Positions 35,439 through 46,680 of a DNA stretch of 64,000 nt are shown one piece after another. How positions within the stretch are numbered: position 1 is the stretch's first letter; every line of letters begins with the position of its first letter. The notes under the pieces were generated by a model. It saw nothing but the letters and a program-made list of their open reading frames with translations. It made no database searches and was not told where the DNA came from. Made by a program: the position numbers and the translations under genes. This DNA is from Nymphaea colorata (lineage: Eukaryota; Streptophyta; Magnoliopsida; Nymphaeales; Nymphaeaceae), in assembly GCF_008831285.2 (NCBI RefSeq), contig NC_045144.1, positions 13,691,858-13,755,857 of the forward strand, in the 5' to 3' direction.

Positions 35439-36479
35439 TTGTTAAAAGTGTATTTGTGTCTTATCATAATAAATTGATGCACACCTAGGACTGAGGTATG
35501 GTTTGAGACCTCACTGAAGAAAACTGAAGCACCAAGTTTGAAATGTTAGGCATGTAATGAGATGACAAATCAGCAAAGACAACATGACATATCATAAAAT
35601 GACAAAAAAAATATTATCTGCTGGTATTAGATTATATTCATATGTTCATACAACTTACATAATTAAGCCCTTTTGGCAAAATTTATTATGCTCCCATCTA
35701 CTGAATCTAGTAAACTGGAAGAAGCTGGAGAGCTTAACAGGCTTTCAACCAATAATCTAAAACCATAAGAAACTGCTTATGAAGGGAACTACATATTATA
35801 CACCAAGAATAACTATGCCTATTTGCTAAGACGACATCACAAGTATGAGTTGAGACTTTCCATGGCATGTGTACCAAAAGGTAAGCACAAACACATGTAC
35901 ATAATATATACACAAGGTGAGTGGCACTTGAGAACTTTTTGTCCTAAGCATGTCCTAGCACCTCAAAGAATAATATTTTTGTTTATTGATTAAGACATTT
36001 CTTCCTTAGATGAGCTTTAGATTCACTGGAAGCCAATAGATCAACTTGCACCAAAAGTTTCATGAAATAGAAGTGAAGGTTCCTTTTCATTGACAGTTTG
36101 ATCTTAGCCATGTTTTACTTTAAAGGATAATGATATTATGAATGGTAAGTTGTACAAGTGTAGGTATCATTTTGTAGCCTTGTAGGTAAAGCAACTATGT
36201 CCGCAAAAGTTTACGACTCTTCTATCCCACAAACTATTCACGCTGGGCTCTTCACAAATTTTTATAGAAGATGATAAAAGCACACAGACCCATGTCATGT
36301 TATCTGGAAAATAATCAACAAAAATGGTCTCTTATTCATAAAATAAAGAAACACTATCATCATCATAACCAGGTGGAAAATTACGATAAGTAAAGAAGTT
36401 ATGTAAAACACATATATTGCAGTATTTATCTTACAACATTGAATAATTTGCACAACTGAAGGCAATTCCCAACCTTAAA
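35439..36479. other. No gene recognised
   Basis: AT-rich with scattered short frames. No motif was identified on either strand. Confidence 0.4.
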
Positions 36480-38327
36480 TTGAGGTTTTTGATATTACCA
36501 AAACTTCCAAAAACAGTTTTTGCAAATACTGTGAAAACGAGTTAAGAAAATGCTATAACAGGGAAATCTAATAGTACACCATCAATAGAGAAATTTGTAC
36601 CGTTGACGTAGGACAGTGTTAACACCTGAAATATTTTGTTCAACTTCAGGAGGCAATTCCAAAAACATACGAAGAATACAAATGATTGTGAAAATGCTTA
36701 ATTTCAAATTGAATTTTCAACCCAAACTCAATTAGGTTTGAATCTTGAATTTAACTCATAGCACAAATCCTAATGCAAAACTACGAGTCCAAATCTCATT
36801 CCAGTGCACAATATTGTCTCTAAATTAGGTTTGCAACCCAAATCCATTTGCAATTGTCATTTTGAATCCAAATCAAACTATGAATTCAAATATGAATTAC
36901 AAATCCAAAATAGTATCCAACAAGATATAAAAAATGTCATCTGGGACCCATGTGTGGGCCCCACATAGCCTGCACGGCTGAGTCTCACTCAATGGTGAGG
37001 CCAATCCTAGGAGGCTAAATCAAACTTGAACCTATTGAACCTGTCAATCAATCTAGTCATGGACCAAATATTCTTTTACTAAACCCTACATACCTTTGAC
37101 TAAGCTTAGTCAAAACACAATCCAAATTGGAATTAGCAAAAAACATAATTGAATGTTGTCTAAGTGTCAAAATCATCAAACTGCATTGGATTTAGTTGAA
37201 GTCAAAGCGTGAATTGGACATTGACCATGATCAAACCATCCAATCAATTCAATTTTATGACAAAATTGTCTCTATGAATCAAGCTCAAATGATAAAGTCC
37301 TAATTTACGGTTTTAAGCAAATCAATTACGTGTTTGAACTTGTAAGTCATACGATTCAAATATACAATCATACAATCTCAATTAGGGTTTTGACCAAGGT
37401 AAACCCATTTTCACTCAAATTTGGATAAAGATGTCTTTTATAATTCAATTTGACATAATAAATTTAAAAAATGAATTGAATTGTTGAATTTATAGATAAG
37501 GGAAGTCTACAATTCAATGCAATTTAAATATACGTCTCTAGGTCAAAGCCTAGCAGACCCAAGTCAAACTGGAACACACCCAAGAGAGAGTGTGTGTTCA
37601 AAGTCAAAGTGAAAGCTTTTCTCGTCAAAGTTTTAATTATAATTTGAAACTATGTTTAAACCCAAAGTTTTAAATTAAAATCACAATTTTGTTTGGTCAA
37701 AGTCATGTTAGACTTGACCTAAACCAAACCTACCTAGCTCATGCATGTGGACTAGGTGAGAGCATTATCGAAATAAAAAAAGTACTAAAATTTCTTGGGA
37801 ATTAACATGGGTGATGTGGCAGCCACAATCACCCAAGTAGTGATGACAATCTTTCCACCTAGGCGACCAACCATTGGTTGGTCCATGCCACCTTACAAGG
37901 GTGGACCAGCCCAAAGATGTCACACCAAAAGAATGTCTCCCAAGGAGGGGGATTTTCTTTTCAAAAACATTTGAAAAAAGCAAAAAAAAAAAAAAGAGGA
38001 TGTCCCCGCTCCTTTCAAAAATAGCTTGCCTAAACCCATTTTCAACTCCTCACCATAAGAGGATTCTACAGTGAGAGTGTGATTTATATTTTCTGCAATA
38101 TATAATCTAATCTTCTATTAAGGATGGATGCAATATCATGAATGTGATCCACCCTCACATGGAAAAAAACTTAGAGAAACTTGCTTGAGCATTCTCTTAA
38201 TTTCCTCTATTTTGAGTCGTGCATTTCATTATCTAATTGATTAAGGGTGGTGGTGGATCATCATGGTTTGTGTGCTAAGAGGTTCTCTTTCTTATTTTTC
38301 ATTATAAGAGGCAAAACATGTGTGTTT

Positions 38328-38372
<45 letters not shown>

Positions 38373-40440
38373 CATCTTATTGAATCTCATTTTTTCTCTT
38401 TAAAATAAGGTCAGAACTTGTTTTCAAACTGGTTTAAAGAAAGTAAATCTTCATTTTGGTATTTGTAGTTCAAAACTACAAGATTATTTAATACTTTATC
38501 TCAAAACCTTGCCTATTCCAGCAATACATGTGTAAAAGTGCATGCATGTTGCTAAATTCAGACCTTAATGCCATGAAATTTAGCTTAAAACGTCATAGTT
38601 TAGAGCTACTGCAAAGTTAATTCAGCTACGACTTTGCTATTTTCTATAGAACTAGAGAAAGTTTTAATCTCATTCAAACCAGCACCCTAAAAAAAAAATT
38701 TAAAGCTGTTGGTTTCATTCATACATTTCTAGATTTGCATGGGATTAATCAATATCTCAAAGTATTCCAAAATTATATTCAAAACCTAATTTTCATTTTT
38801 ACCAAAATAGAATATCAAATGTGTGGAAATCATCCATAGAATAGATGAATCTTTTAGCAACAACATCTAAAACCAATTTCACTTTTAGAAAATAAAGTTT
38901 CCAAAACTTTATGTCTAAGCCCAATGTGAATGCCCAACATGAATGAGAGCATGCCGTCAAGAGGAACATCCCTTGTGCTGATCTAAAGGCTTAACTTATA
39001 GAAAGACAAGCAAAATTTCAATAATTTGTCATCATTTTCTAAGGAACAAGCTCTCTAAAAATCGATATTTCTGATTTTCAGCTACATAAATCAGTATGAA
39101 ACCTGATTTTATGGCTATTTTAAAATAAAAGTTGATGTTATTGACATCTCCCATATATTTTAAAAGTTGATTTCAATATTATTTACATGATTTTCATAAT
39201 TTTGATGATTTGATCTCAAGTCTCAAGCTTGTGGACTGCCTCCCTAACTCTTGTGCTTAATAATATATCAAGCACACTTAGAGAAAGTCTTACATTCCAA
39301 CCAAAAATCAATCTTTGTATGTGTGGATTATGAAATAAATATTTACATTGAATGAATGTTGAGAGATTATGAGAGAGAAGAATGAATGTCTCATATAGTT
39401 TATCTTCTTCTATCGTGCATCCACACACCAAAATCAATTGCACACATGAACATTCTCAAGAAATTAAGTATTTATATTTCAAGATACAAAAAAGTGGCCA
39501 AATCATATTGTAATAAGAATGTGAAAATCTCACCTAGTTTCAAAAGAAGACAGAAGAATCATATCATAATTTGACCAAAATACGTTTGAAAACAATATAT
39601 TGTCTAACATTTTGGAAACTACATTTCATCATAAGAGTGAGTTTATTTGGTACCTAACTCTTCCCTAAAAAGAGAATTCACTTTAAATCATGTTCATATC
39701 TGATACCAAATCATGTGATTTGGCAAAAAAGGATTTCAAAATTAATCTGTTTGCTAAGAAAACTTAGCTGTCTTTTGTTTGAAATCAATACATTTGCTAC
39801 ATGAACCTAGCCATTTTCCCAAAAACTTGATCACAAGTTGATCTTAATTCAATTCAAAATCATGCAGTGATCTTGAGTTCACAACAAATAACTAGATCTC
39901 CACCTCTAAAACCTCAAATTTTCAAATAATTTTACAATTTATTATATAATATTTAATTCAAAATTACTAAATTATGAAGAAAAGGTCTAAACTCTTGGGT
40001 CAAAACCACATTCCACGTCAATTTTCAATACCATTGCCATCTGATGACACATTTTTTGTAATAAAAAAAATGGTCTCCAATTTGAGCATTGTTCAACTTT
40101 TCAATTTTGTTAAAATTTACCCAATTTCCTAAACAAACTAGTTGAATTTCAAATAGTTTACCAAAATAAGTAAATTTTTCAAAAAATTTGTCCAAATTCT
40201 GTTCCAATTTACTTAAAAACAAGTTTAGAAATCACTTGTTCAAAACCAAGTTCAAAATGAACTTTCAATTTCAATTTCAATTATCTACGCACAAACTTAT
40301 CAGATTGTGCAAATGACTTGCACATGATCCGGGAAATACTTAGCCTCTTATCCAATTACCCCTGCTAAAGACGACAAGAATGGTTGGACATCGTACCGGT
40401 GGGCGGGTCCCTTTCTCTTAAGATTTTCTCAAAACCCAAT
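36480..40440. repeat. Second long retroelement-like non-coding region
   Basis: No coding frames. It contains a TCAAATCC/AATCCAAAT-rich tract (36700-36910) like those at 20860 and 24480, a TATA-rich part with an AT microsatellite, and near its right end (about 40365-40440) a diverged copy of the leader module found at 22369 and 27345. By analogy it may be the LTR and leader of a related element. No TSD was found. Confidence 0.35.
38331..38370. repeat. AT microsatellite
   Basis: Twenty AT repeats without interruption. Confidence 0.97.
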
Positions 40441-41178
40441 TTGAAATTTTGCTGCTTTGTGTAACTCCCCACACTCAATCAACACCTTAAGGACAGGAGG
40501 GTTGCTAACCAACAAGCATTCAACCATAGGATTGTTGGAGTAATTGTAGCTTAAAGCATTGTCATTTGCAAAACCAGATGCAAGGACTACCAATCCTGGT
40601 GTATAAGCATATGAAACAAGATATGTATGAGGAAGTAGATATCGATATGCACTAGTGGGTAGTCTTAGTAGCATGATTGGAAAAAATAAAACCACCATTC
40701 TATAGACTGAGAATCAACATGAATAACATCAAAATTACCTATCTAAATTTAACAAGCATTCTTTTCAAAGGCCTCAAGATAGTTCGACATGTATAATGGA
40801 CAACTATTAGACAGTGAAACATTGTCGCACATGAAGAATTGTTAAGACAACTCAAAAGGGAAATTGTAACCAGCTATAAAGAAACCCCATCATATGTAGA
40901 CAAAACAGAGTGAAACTTTTATATCATGCTAATTGATTTCATATGCTGCTCTAGGATTGATAAATTGTCCACAATGCTTTGAGATGCTGAGTCGATGGAA
41001 AGAGGAAGAGCATGAGTTCAGGTAACTTTTCTTTGTCATTGGCCTTTGCTTGTGCAGAAACTAAAAGGTTTGAGAGACTACGGAACATTTGATAAGGATA
41101 ACTTACAAGTGACCCAAAGATGTTGTCTGAGTCTGGTTCACTTGAGAAGAATATGTTGATGTCTGGCAAGATTTCCAT
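40441..41178 (-). pseudogene. Unrecognised coding-like segments, minus strand
   Basis: Two minus-strand open pieces, 41178-40951 (75 codons) and 40698-40441 (about 85 codons), have protein-like composition without low complexity. The first contains SSEPDSDNIFGSLVSYPYQM and the second contains TPGLVVLASGFANDNALSYN. A family could not be named. The second faintly recalls C-terminal parts of phosphodiesterase-type proteins, but this is not firm. No full gene structure was found. They could be exons of one decayed gene. Confidence 0.3.
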
Positions 41179-42480
41179 GAAAACTGTATTTGGAAGAAGA
41201 AAAAATTAGGAAAGTTGGTATTGAAGGAAACATAGAAATACTTGACACTACTTTGTTTGTAATAACCCTAACAGAATGTATCATTTCCTAGTTTTAACAT
41301 CATTGTTGAGCCTTTTTGTATCTTGTAGCTTTCAAACCTTGAAGGCTTGAACTGAGTTGCCATAGAACTCAACCTACGTTCAACTATTGATAAAAGAATC
41401 GATTACTCCAATTGACAAACTTTTTTTGGTGTCTGGATTTGCAGAAAAGCTACCTCATATGATGAAGGTTAATTTCTTTATATTCTTAAGGCATTTGGCA
41501 GTGAATCACAAAGGCATCTAGAGGACTGTTTATAAGAATATTGGCATCACTCTCTTTTGCCATAGAACACTTAAGATAGATATTATGTGTTATTAACTTT
41601 ATTTTTCAAAAGAAAATCTGTTGTCTTACATTGATGAATTCCTACCTATTGGTGCCTAAGGGTTTGCTTTTCTATCATCTGTTAGAGGTTTCTTGCTCTG
41701 TTTCTCAAACCCAAGAAGGATCACAAGTACCGTATGCACTGAACTTCTACCACCATTCTATGGGCTATAGAGCCTTCATCTCGAGCATTATTAATTTCTT
41801 TAAAGGGTTAAACATATTTCAAAAGAAATTGTATTCAGAGCCATCATCTACCACCCTATCTACTGAACACCATTCTATTGGCCACATAGCCATCGTCTTG
41901 AGCATTTAAGATTGTAATCAGCTAATTCTACGTTGGGTTATGTTTTAAATTTCAGCTACGAAATATGTAATCTACGAAATTTTAGGTGGTGTCTGCATTT
42001 TTTCTTAATGAAAAATTTTCGTGCAGCCTTCACTTCTTTTTTTTACAGGCTGAATTAGTAAATTTGTTACAAAATCATCAATTTGGAGAGAAGAAAGTTA
42101 GCTATTGGTGATGAAGGTTCAAAAATATTGCTTAGGAAATTGTTATGTACTTTACACATTGCTGATCAACTCTGCTATTGAGGTAGTATAGAAATACATT
42201 TATGTTTGCTTTTCATATGCTATTTTTATGGATATCAATTTTGATTCCTTCCGTTTTTACAGCCTTATGACTGTTTGCATTCAAATGGCATCTTATAGAA
42301 TTTGAATTGCAGCAACACTATATGTAGGTATTTTAATGTACGGAACAAGGACAAGCATAGGAGTTGGTGTGGCCTCCTAAAAATATTGATGTAGTGTTAA
42401 TTTCATTAGATGTATGCAATATTTAAATCCTTTATAGAATTTTACTATTGAATCAGGTTTTTTTTTTCATTCATAATGGA
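41179..42480. other. No gene recognised
   Basis: AT-rich. Two diverged direct repeats of about 40 bp (near 41750 and 41870) share CCATTCTAT.GG and AGCC.TC.TC..GAGCATT. Confidence 0.4.
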
Positions 42481-42654
42481 CATACTAGTGATAAAGTGCA
42501 TCGAAAAAGGCAAAGAATGGCGGGGTCACCTCTAAACAGTGAAATAAATCACCTCTAAACCTAGAGTAATGGCAACCTAAGCTTTTAAGGTGACTTTTTC
42601 ACTGGTGGAGCTAGCTGTAGTGATGAAATAGTTGACAACTCTACCGATGACATG

Positions 42655-42742
42655 CATTCACCGCTATAGGCTACCCGAACACGACAAACAGCAGTGACAG
42701 TATCGGCATTACTTTCACCGGTATAGGCTTGTTTTTGTAGTG
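42655..42742. mobile_element. CACTA-type transposon terminus
   Basis: The sequence ends CTTGTTTTTGTAGTG, the inverse of CACTACAAAAACAAG, which fits the CACTACAAxAAAA ends of plant CACTA elements. Subterminal direct repeats TCACCGCTATAGGCT (42659) and TCACCGGTATAGGCT (42716) are typical of the family. The opposite end was not found, so the element's extent to the left is unknown. Confidence 0.6.
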
Positions 42743-42861
42743 AATTCTAAGGAAGGAGAGTTTTATGCAGATATAGTTATGTAGATGTGAAGATTGATAG
42801 TGGTTAAGTGCTATAGCTGCCTTTTCTCATCAGTGTGTTTCGCTTAGTGCCTGATGCCTGA

Positions 42862-42920
42862 AAAATTTTTTGGTCTCCTGATCCTTTTTTTGGAGTAAAA
42901 TTTTTTGGTCTCCTGATCCT
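42862..42920. repeat. 35-bp tandem duplication just upstream of the LecRK start
   Basis: AAAATTTTTTGGTCTCCTGATCCT occurs at 42862 and again at 42897. Confidence 0.93.
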
Positions 42921-42930
42921 CTTCCTAGTC

Positions 42931-43974
42931 ATGGCCCTTTAGCTTTCAAGATTCCTCTTGTTCTTCCTTTACATTCTAGCTCATATCGGTAGATCACTTG
43001 CAACTTCACCCAATGGCACCTTTCTCTTCAATAGCTTCTGCCAGTCAGACCTTAACCTATCTGGCTCTGCAACTGTTACCAGGACTAGGGCTCTTCAAGT
43101 GACTAACGGTCAACATTCCATGGAACCAGGCATCAAAGGCAATGCATTCTTCACTGCCAGTCTACAGTTTAAGAATCCTACCGCTTCCAAGAGAACCAAA
43201 TCATTCAGTACTCATTTTGTGTTCGCAATCGTCTCCAAAGCCCATCAATCAGGTGGCCATGGCTTCACGTTCATCGTTGCACCGTCCCCCAACTTCTCCA
43301 ATGCCATGGGAGGTCGCTTATTTGGCCTCTTCAGCATCAGGAACAACGGAAACACAAGGAATCAAATATTTGTAGTTGAATTCGACATAGTTCAACAAAC
43401 AAATTTGCATGATATAGATGAAAGCCATGTGGGTGTCGACATCAACGGTGTGAACTCCAGTGCCTCCGAACCGGCTGCTTACTATACAGGGAATCGCAAA
43501 AAAGAACAGGAGTCCTAGACGGCGAGACGCCCATTCAAGCATGGATAGAATATGATGGGCCGATGAAGCAGCTGAATGTCACCATAGCTCCATTGTCACA
43601 CCAACTCAAGCCTAATTGCACACTCAATTCACGTTCCATTGATTTGTCCCATGTTCTGCTTGAACACATGTATGTTGGATTCTCTTTTGGTACACAAAAG
43701 CTGGTAAGCAAGTGCTATATTTTGGCATGGAGCTTTGCAATGGATGGAAAAGTTCTAGAGTTGGACCTTTCACACCTTCCCTCTATTCCTCAGGATTGTA
43801 CTCCTCTGTGGAAGTTTTTTAAGCTGTACCTATACATTTCTGTAGCTTTAGTGGCTCTATTGTTTATGATTGTCACATTTAGCATTTCTTATTTGACCAA
43901 AAGGAAGAGGAAGCTGACATCTGAGAAGATAGAAGACTGGGAAATGGACTACCCACATAAGCTTCCCTATAGAG
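42931..43974 (+). pseudogene. L-type lectin receptor kinase, lectin/TM half, disrupted
   Basis: The ATG at 42931 opens a signal peptide (LSRFLLFFLYILAHIGRSLA), but codon 4 is TAG. The legume-lectin domain follows: FLFNSF, SATVTRTRALQVTNG, FSTHFVFAIV, GHGFTFIVAPSP, then VVEFDIVQQTN and a VGVDINGVNS motif. A one-base shift near 43500 moves the frame. The lectin domain continues (ETPIQAWIEYDG, NVTIAPL, YVGFSFGTQ, YILAWSF). A transmembrane helix lies at about 43810-43890, followed by basic residues. The frame stops at HKLPYR because Copia-1 is inserted after 43974. LecRKs are plasma-membrane receptors. This one is inactivated by a nonsense codon, a shift and the insertion. Confidence 0.93.
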
Positions 43975-44343
43975 TGTTAACAAAAATACCAAGAAGGCTC
44001 TCAAAGTGAATTACTTGAGAGATGAAAAGTCAGGTATGTTGGGAGATGAAAAGTCATGTCTCTTGGGAGATGAAAAGACATGTTTCTTGAGAGACGAAAA
44101 GTCATGTTTCTTGAGAGACAAAAAGTCATGTCTGTTGAAAGATGAAAAGTTATGTCTGTTGGAAGTTGAAAAGTCATGTCTTTTGGGAATTAGAGACCCC
44201 TTATGTAACTCCTCTATATAAAGGAGCCTCTCCACCAAAGGAATGCAAGTAAGAAATAATAGAGCAGTGGACGTAGGCCTAATGGCTAAACCACTTTAAA
44301 AATTAATGTCCCTTTAATTACTTTTTTATTTGGATTTCTAACA
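43975..44343 (+). repeat. Copia-1 5' LTR
   Basis: 369 bp, TGTTA...TAACA. Seven 24-bp units lie at 44021-44188 (starts 44021, 44045, 44069, 44093, 44117, 44141, 44165). A TATA-type box TATATAAAG is at 44215-44223 and the U5-like GTGGACGTAGGCC stretch at about 44267. It is more diverged from its own 3' LTR than copies A and B are from each other. Confidence 0.95.
44215..44223 (+). promoter_or_regulatory. TATA box of the Copia-1 5' LTR
   Basis: TATATAAAG lies about 25 bases downstream of the 24-bp repeat array, in the expected U3 position. The equivalent in the 3' LTR of copy A is 1778-1786. Confidence 0.65.
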
Positions 44344-44355
44344 TGGTATTAGAGC
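44344..44355 (+). other. Copia-1 primer binding site
   Basis: TGGTATTAGAGC directly after the LTR. It matches the initiator tRNA-Met site TGGTATCAGAGC with one change. Confidence 0.85.
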
Positions 44356-44419
44356 CACTAGTCCTTGTTAGTGCTTCTACTAGATCCTAAGGATTACATC
44401 TTGTGTTGTTGTTTTTCAT

Positions 44420-45345
44420 TCTTATAGAAGATCAAGAAGCATCATCAAATACAGGAGTCAACTCTGATACGGGTAAGAATTTTCTTGCTTCTCCTCTTCA
44501 GTACCCAAGCAATTTACAACATTTCCTCACCATCAAGTTAAATTCTGAAAATTATCTTATTTGAGAATCTCAATTCACTTCAATCTTGATCTCATTTGAT
44601 CTTATGAGATATATTGATGGAAGCAAACCTGCTCCATCAATGTGTAGATGTAGAACAACTAAAATTAGTTCAGAATATATTGAATGCCTGAGAAAGGATT
44701 AGTTACTTTTGAGTTGGATTAAGTCCTCTCTATCTGAAGCAATACATACCCAATGAGGTTTGGAGTGCTCTTAAGCAGTCATATGTTGCTCAATCCAGGG
44801 CATCGAATAATGTAATTAAAATCACAGTTTCAAGATTTGAAAAAGGGGTCGAGTTTTATGGATTTTTAATTAAACAAAGCAAAAGCTATTGCTCATCAAC
44901 TAGTCATTGCATCCAAACCCATTGATGAAGATGATCTTGTTCTTCAAATTCTTAGAGGATTGCAAAGTGAATATCTTGCTTTCAAAGTCAGTATGAAAAC
45001 TCGAAAGGACTCTATCTCTTTGAATGAACTTCATGGGCTTCTTCTCATACAAGAAGCCAACTTAAAAGAAGATGATTATCAAACTTTTGAATCTATTATG
45101 CCTACTGTGAATAATGTCTTAAAAGAACTTTACAATAAGCAAACCAACTATAGTGGTCGTGGTAGAAACAACTGTCAGCATAGAGGAGAAGTCCGAAAAA
45201 GTGAGCAATACAAAGGTGATCATCTTGTGTGACAAATATGTGGCAAAGTTGGTCATCTTGCAAAGTTTTGTTGGTCATATACTAACTTGCTTAAAGAAAA
45301 GAAGACAACGACTTCTCCAGCATATCATGCAGTTTCTTCTAGCAC
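44420..45345 (+). pseudogene. Copia-1 gag remnant
   Basis: Gag text starts after the leader and is broken by many stops to about 44900. An open piece of 90 codons (44960-45232) covers the gag C-terminus (LHGLLLIQEANLKEDD, then a GRGRNN stretch). The zinc knuckle region (about 45228-45275) is split by a frame change but still shows the C, C, H, C spacing across frames. Confidence 0.75.
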
Positions 45346-45767
45346 TCTGAATCAAGACATTGGGGATGACAATTCGTATCCTGACTTCGGTGCAACTCAT
45401 CACATCACCAATGATATCAATAACTTATCTATTCATGCCACATACAAAGGTGGAGATGCAGTAAAAATCAAAGATGGATCAGGTTTAAGAATTTTTTATA
45501 TTGTTTATTCAAAGACATCTCAAAGTTTAGTTTTAAATGATCTCTTTCATGTGCCCAAAATAACAAGAAACTTGTTATATGTACAACGTTTTTCTAAAGA
45601 TAATGGAGTCTATTTTGAGTTTCATCCTAATATGTGCTATGTTAAGCAGCAGGGAATAGGGAAAATTCTTCATCAAGGAACTAGTAGTGATGGGCTATAT
45701 AAGATAGACCTTAATAGCAGGAAAAAGGAAGCGCAACTTGGAGACAGGCAGACTATTGGGCAATGGC
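45346..45767 (+). pseudogene. Copia-1 protease region
   Basis: Part of a 161-codon frame. The aspartic protease signature is YPDFGATHHIT, so the catalytic D is present but the usual D-S-G reads D-F-G. The frame runs on toward the GAG-pre-integrase domain (DLFHVPKITRNLL) and ends in the 58-bp duplication. Confidence 0.75.
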
Positions 45768-45825
45768 CTTAATAGCAGGAAAAAGGAAAAGCAACTTGGA
45801 GACAGGCAAACTATTGGGTAATGGC
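45710..45825 (+). repeat. 58-bp tandem duplication within Copia-1
   Basis: Units 45710-45767 and 45768-45825 both begin CTTAATAGCAGGAAAAAGGA and differ at only a few bases. Because 58 is not a multiple of 3 it shifts the pol frame between protease and integrase. Confidence 0.95.
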
Positions 45826-46680
45826 ACAAAAGACTTGGTCACCCTTCATTTTTCATTGTTAAGAAGGTTTTGAACAAGTGTGATTTGTCTTATTATGATG
45901 ATTATTTGAATTATTTGGGTGAAGTTTGTCAAAAAACTAAGAGTCATAAACTTCCATTTAATGCTATTTCAAATAAGGTGAAACGTCCGCTTGAACTCAT
46001 TTATGTTGATGTATGGGGTCCAGCTCTGGTGGAGAGTGTGAATGGTTTTAAGTACTATGTGATTTTTATGGATGCCTTCTCATGGTATACTTAGATTTAT
46101 TTGATGAGGAAAAAATCAGACGTTATTCATGATTTCAAAGCTTTCAAGGAACTTTCTGAAAATCTCACTGGACACAAGATAAAATATTTTCACTCAGATT
46201 GGGGAGGAGAATTTCAAGGGCTTCAATCATACCTTGTTGATAATAAGATTGGACATAGAATATCATGTCCTGATACCCCTGAACAAAATAGAGCAGCTGA
46301 AAGGAGACATAAACATATTGTTGAAACAAGTTTATCTCTAATGGCAGAAGGTAATATTCCCAAGAACTTTTGGTCCTATACTTTTTGTACTGCTGTTTAT
46401 TTGATTAACCGAATGCCAACGAAGGTTCTTGATTTTGCTTCTCCTTTGGAAAAATTGTTCAAAGAGAAACTTGATTATGGTTTCCTCAAGATCTTTGGAT
46501 GTGAATGTTTTCCTTGTTTAAGAGCTTATCAGAAAAATAAATTAGATTATCCATCTGAAAGATGTGTTTTCTTGGGCTATGCTCCTCAACATAAAGGATA
46601 TTATTGTTTGGGTGTACGAACCATTAAAATCTATATTTCATGGCATGTCTAATTTAATGAGAGAAAATTTCCTTTTATTG
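45826..46680 (+). pseudogene. Copia-1 integrase
   Basis: The core is nearly whole. The first catalytic D lies in YVDVWGP (about 46000), the second in FHSDWGGEF (about 46190), and E in NRAAERRHKHIVE (about 46290). The C-terminal FLGYAPQHKGYYCL stretch is near 46570. One stop (TAG at 46093) separates a 74-codon and a 183-codon open part. Function is lost unless the stop is read through, and flanking frames are also broken. Confidence 0.88.

Noticed and set aside
44006-44238. Open frames on both strands rich in DEKSC or KRHDFSS repeats
   Set aside because: They are translations of the 24-bp LTR repeat, open only because the period is a multiple of three. They are not genes.
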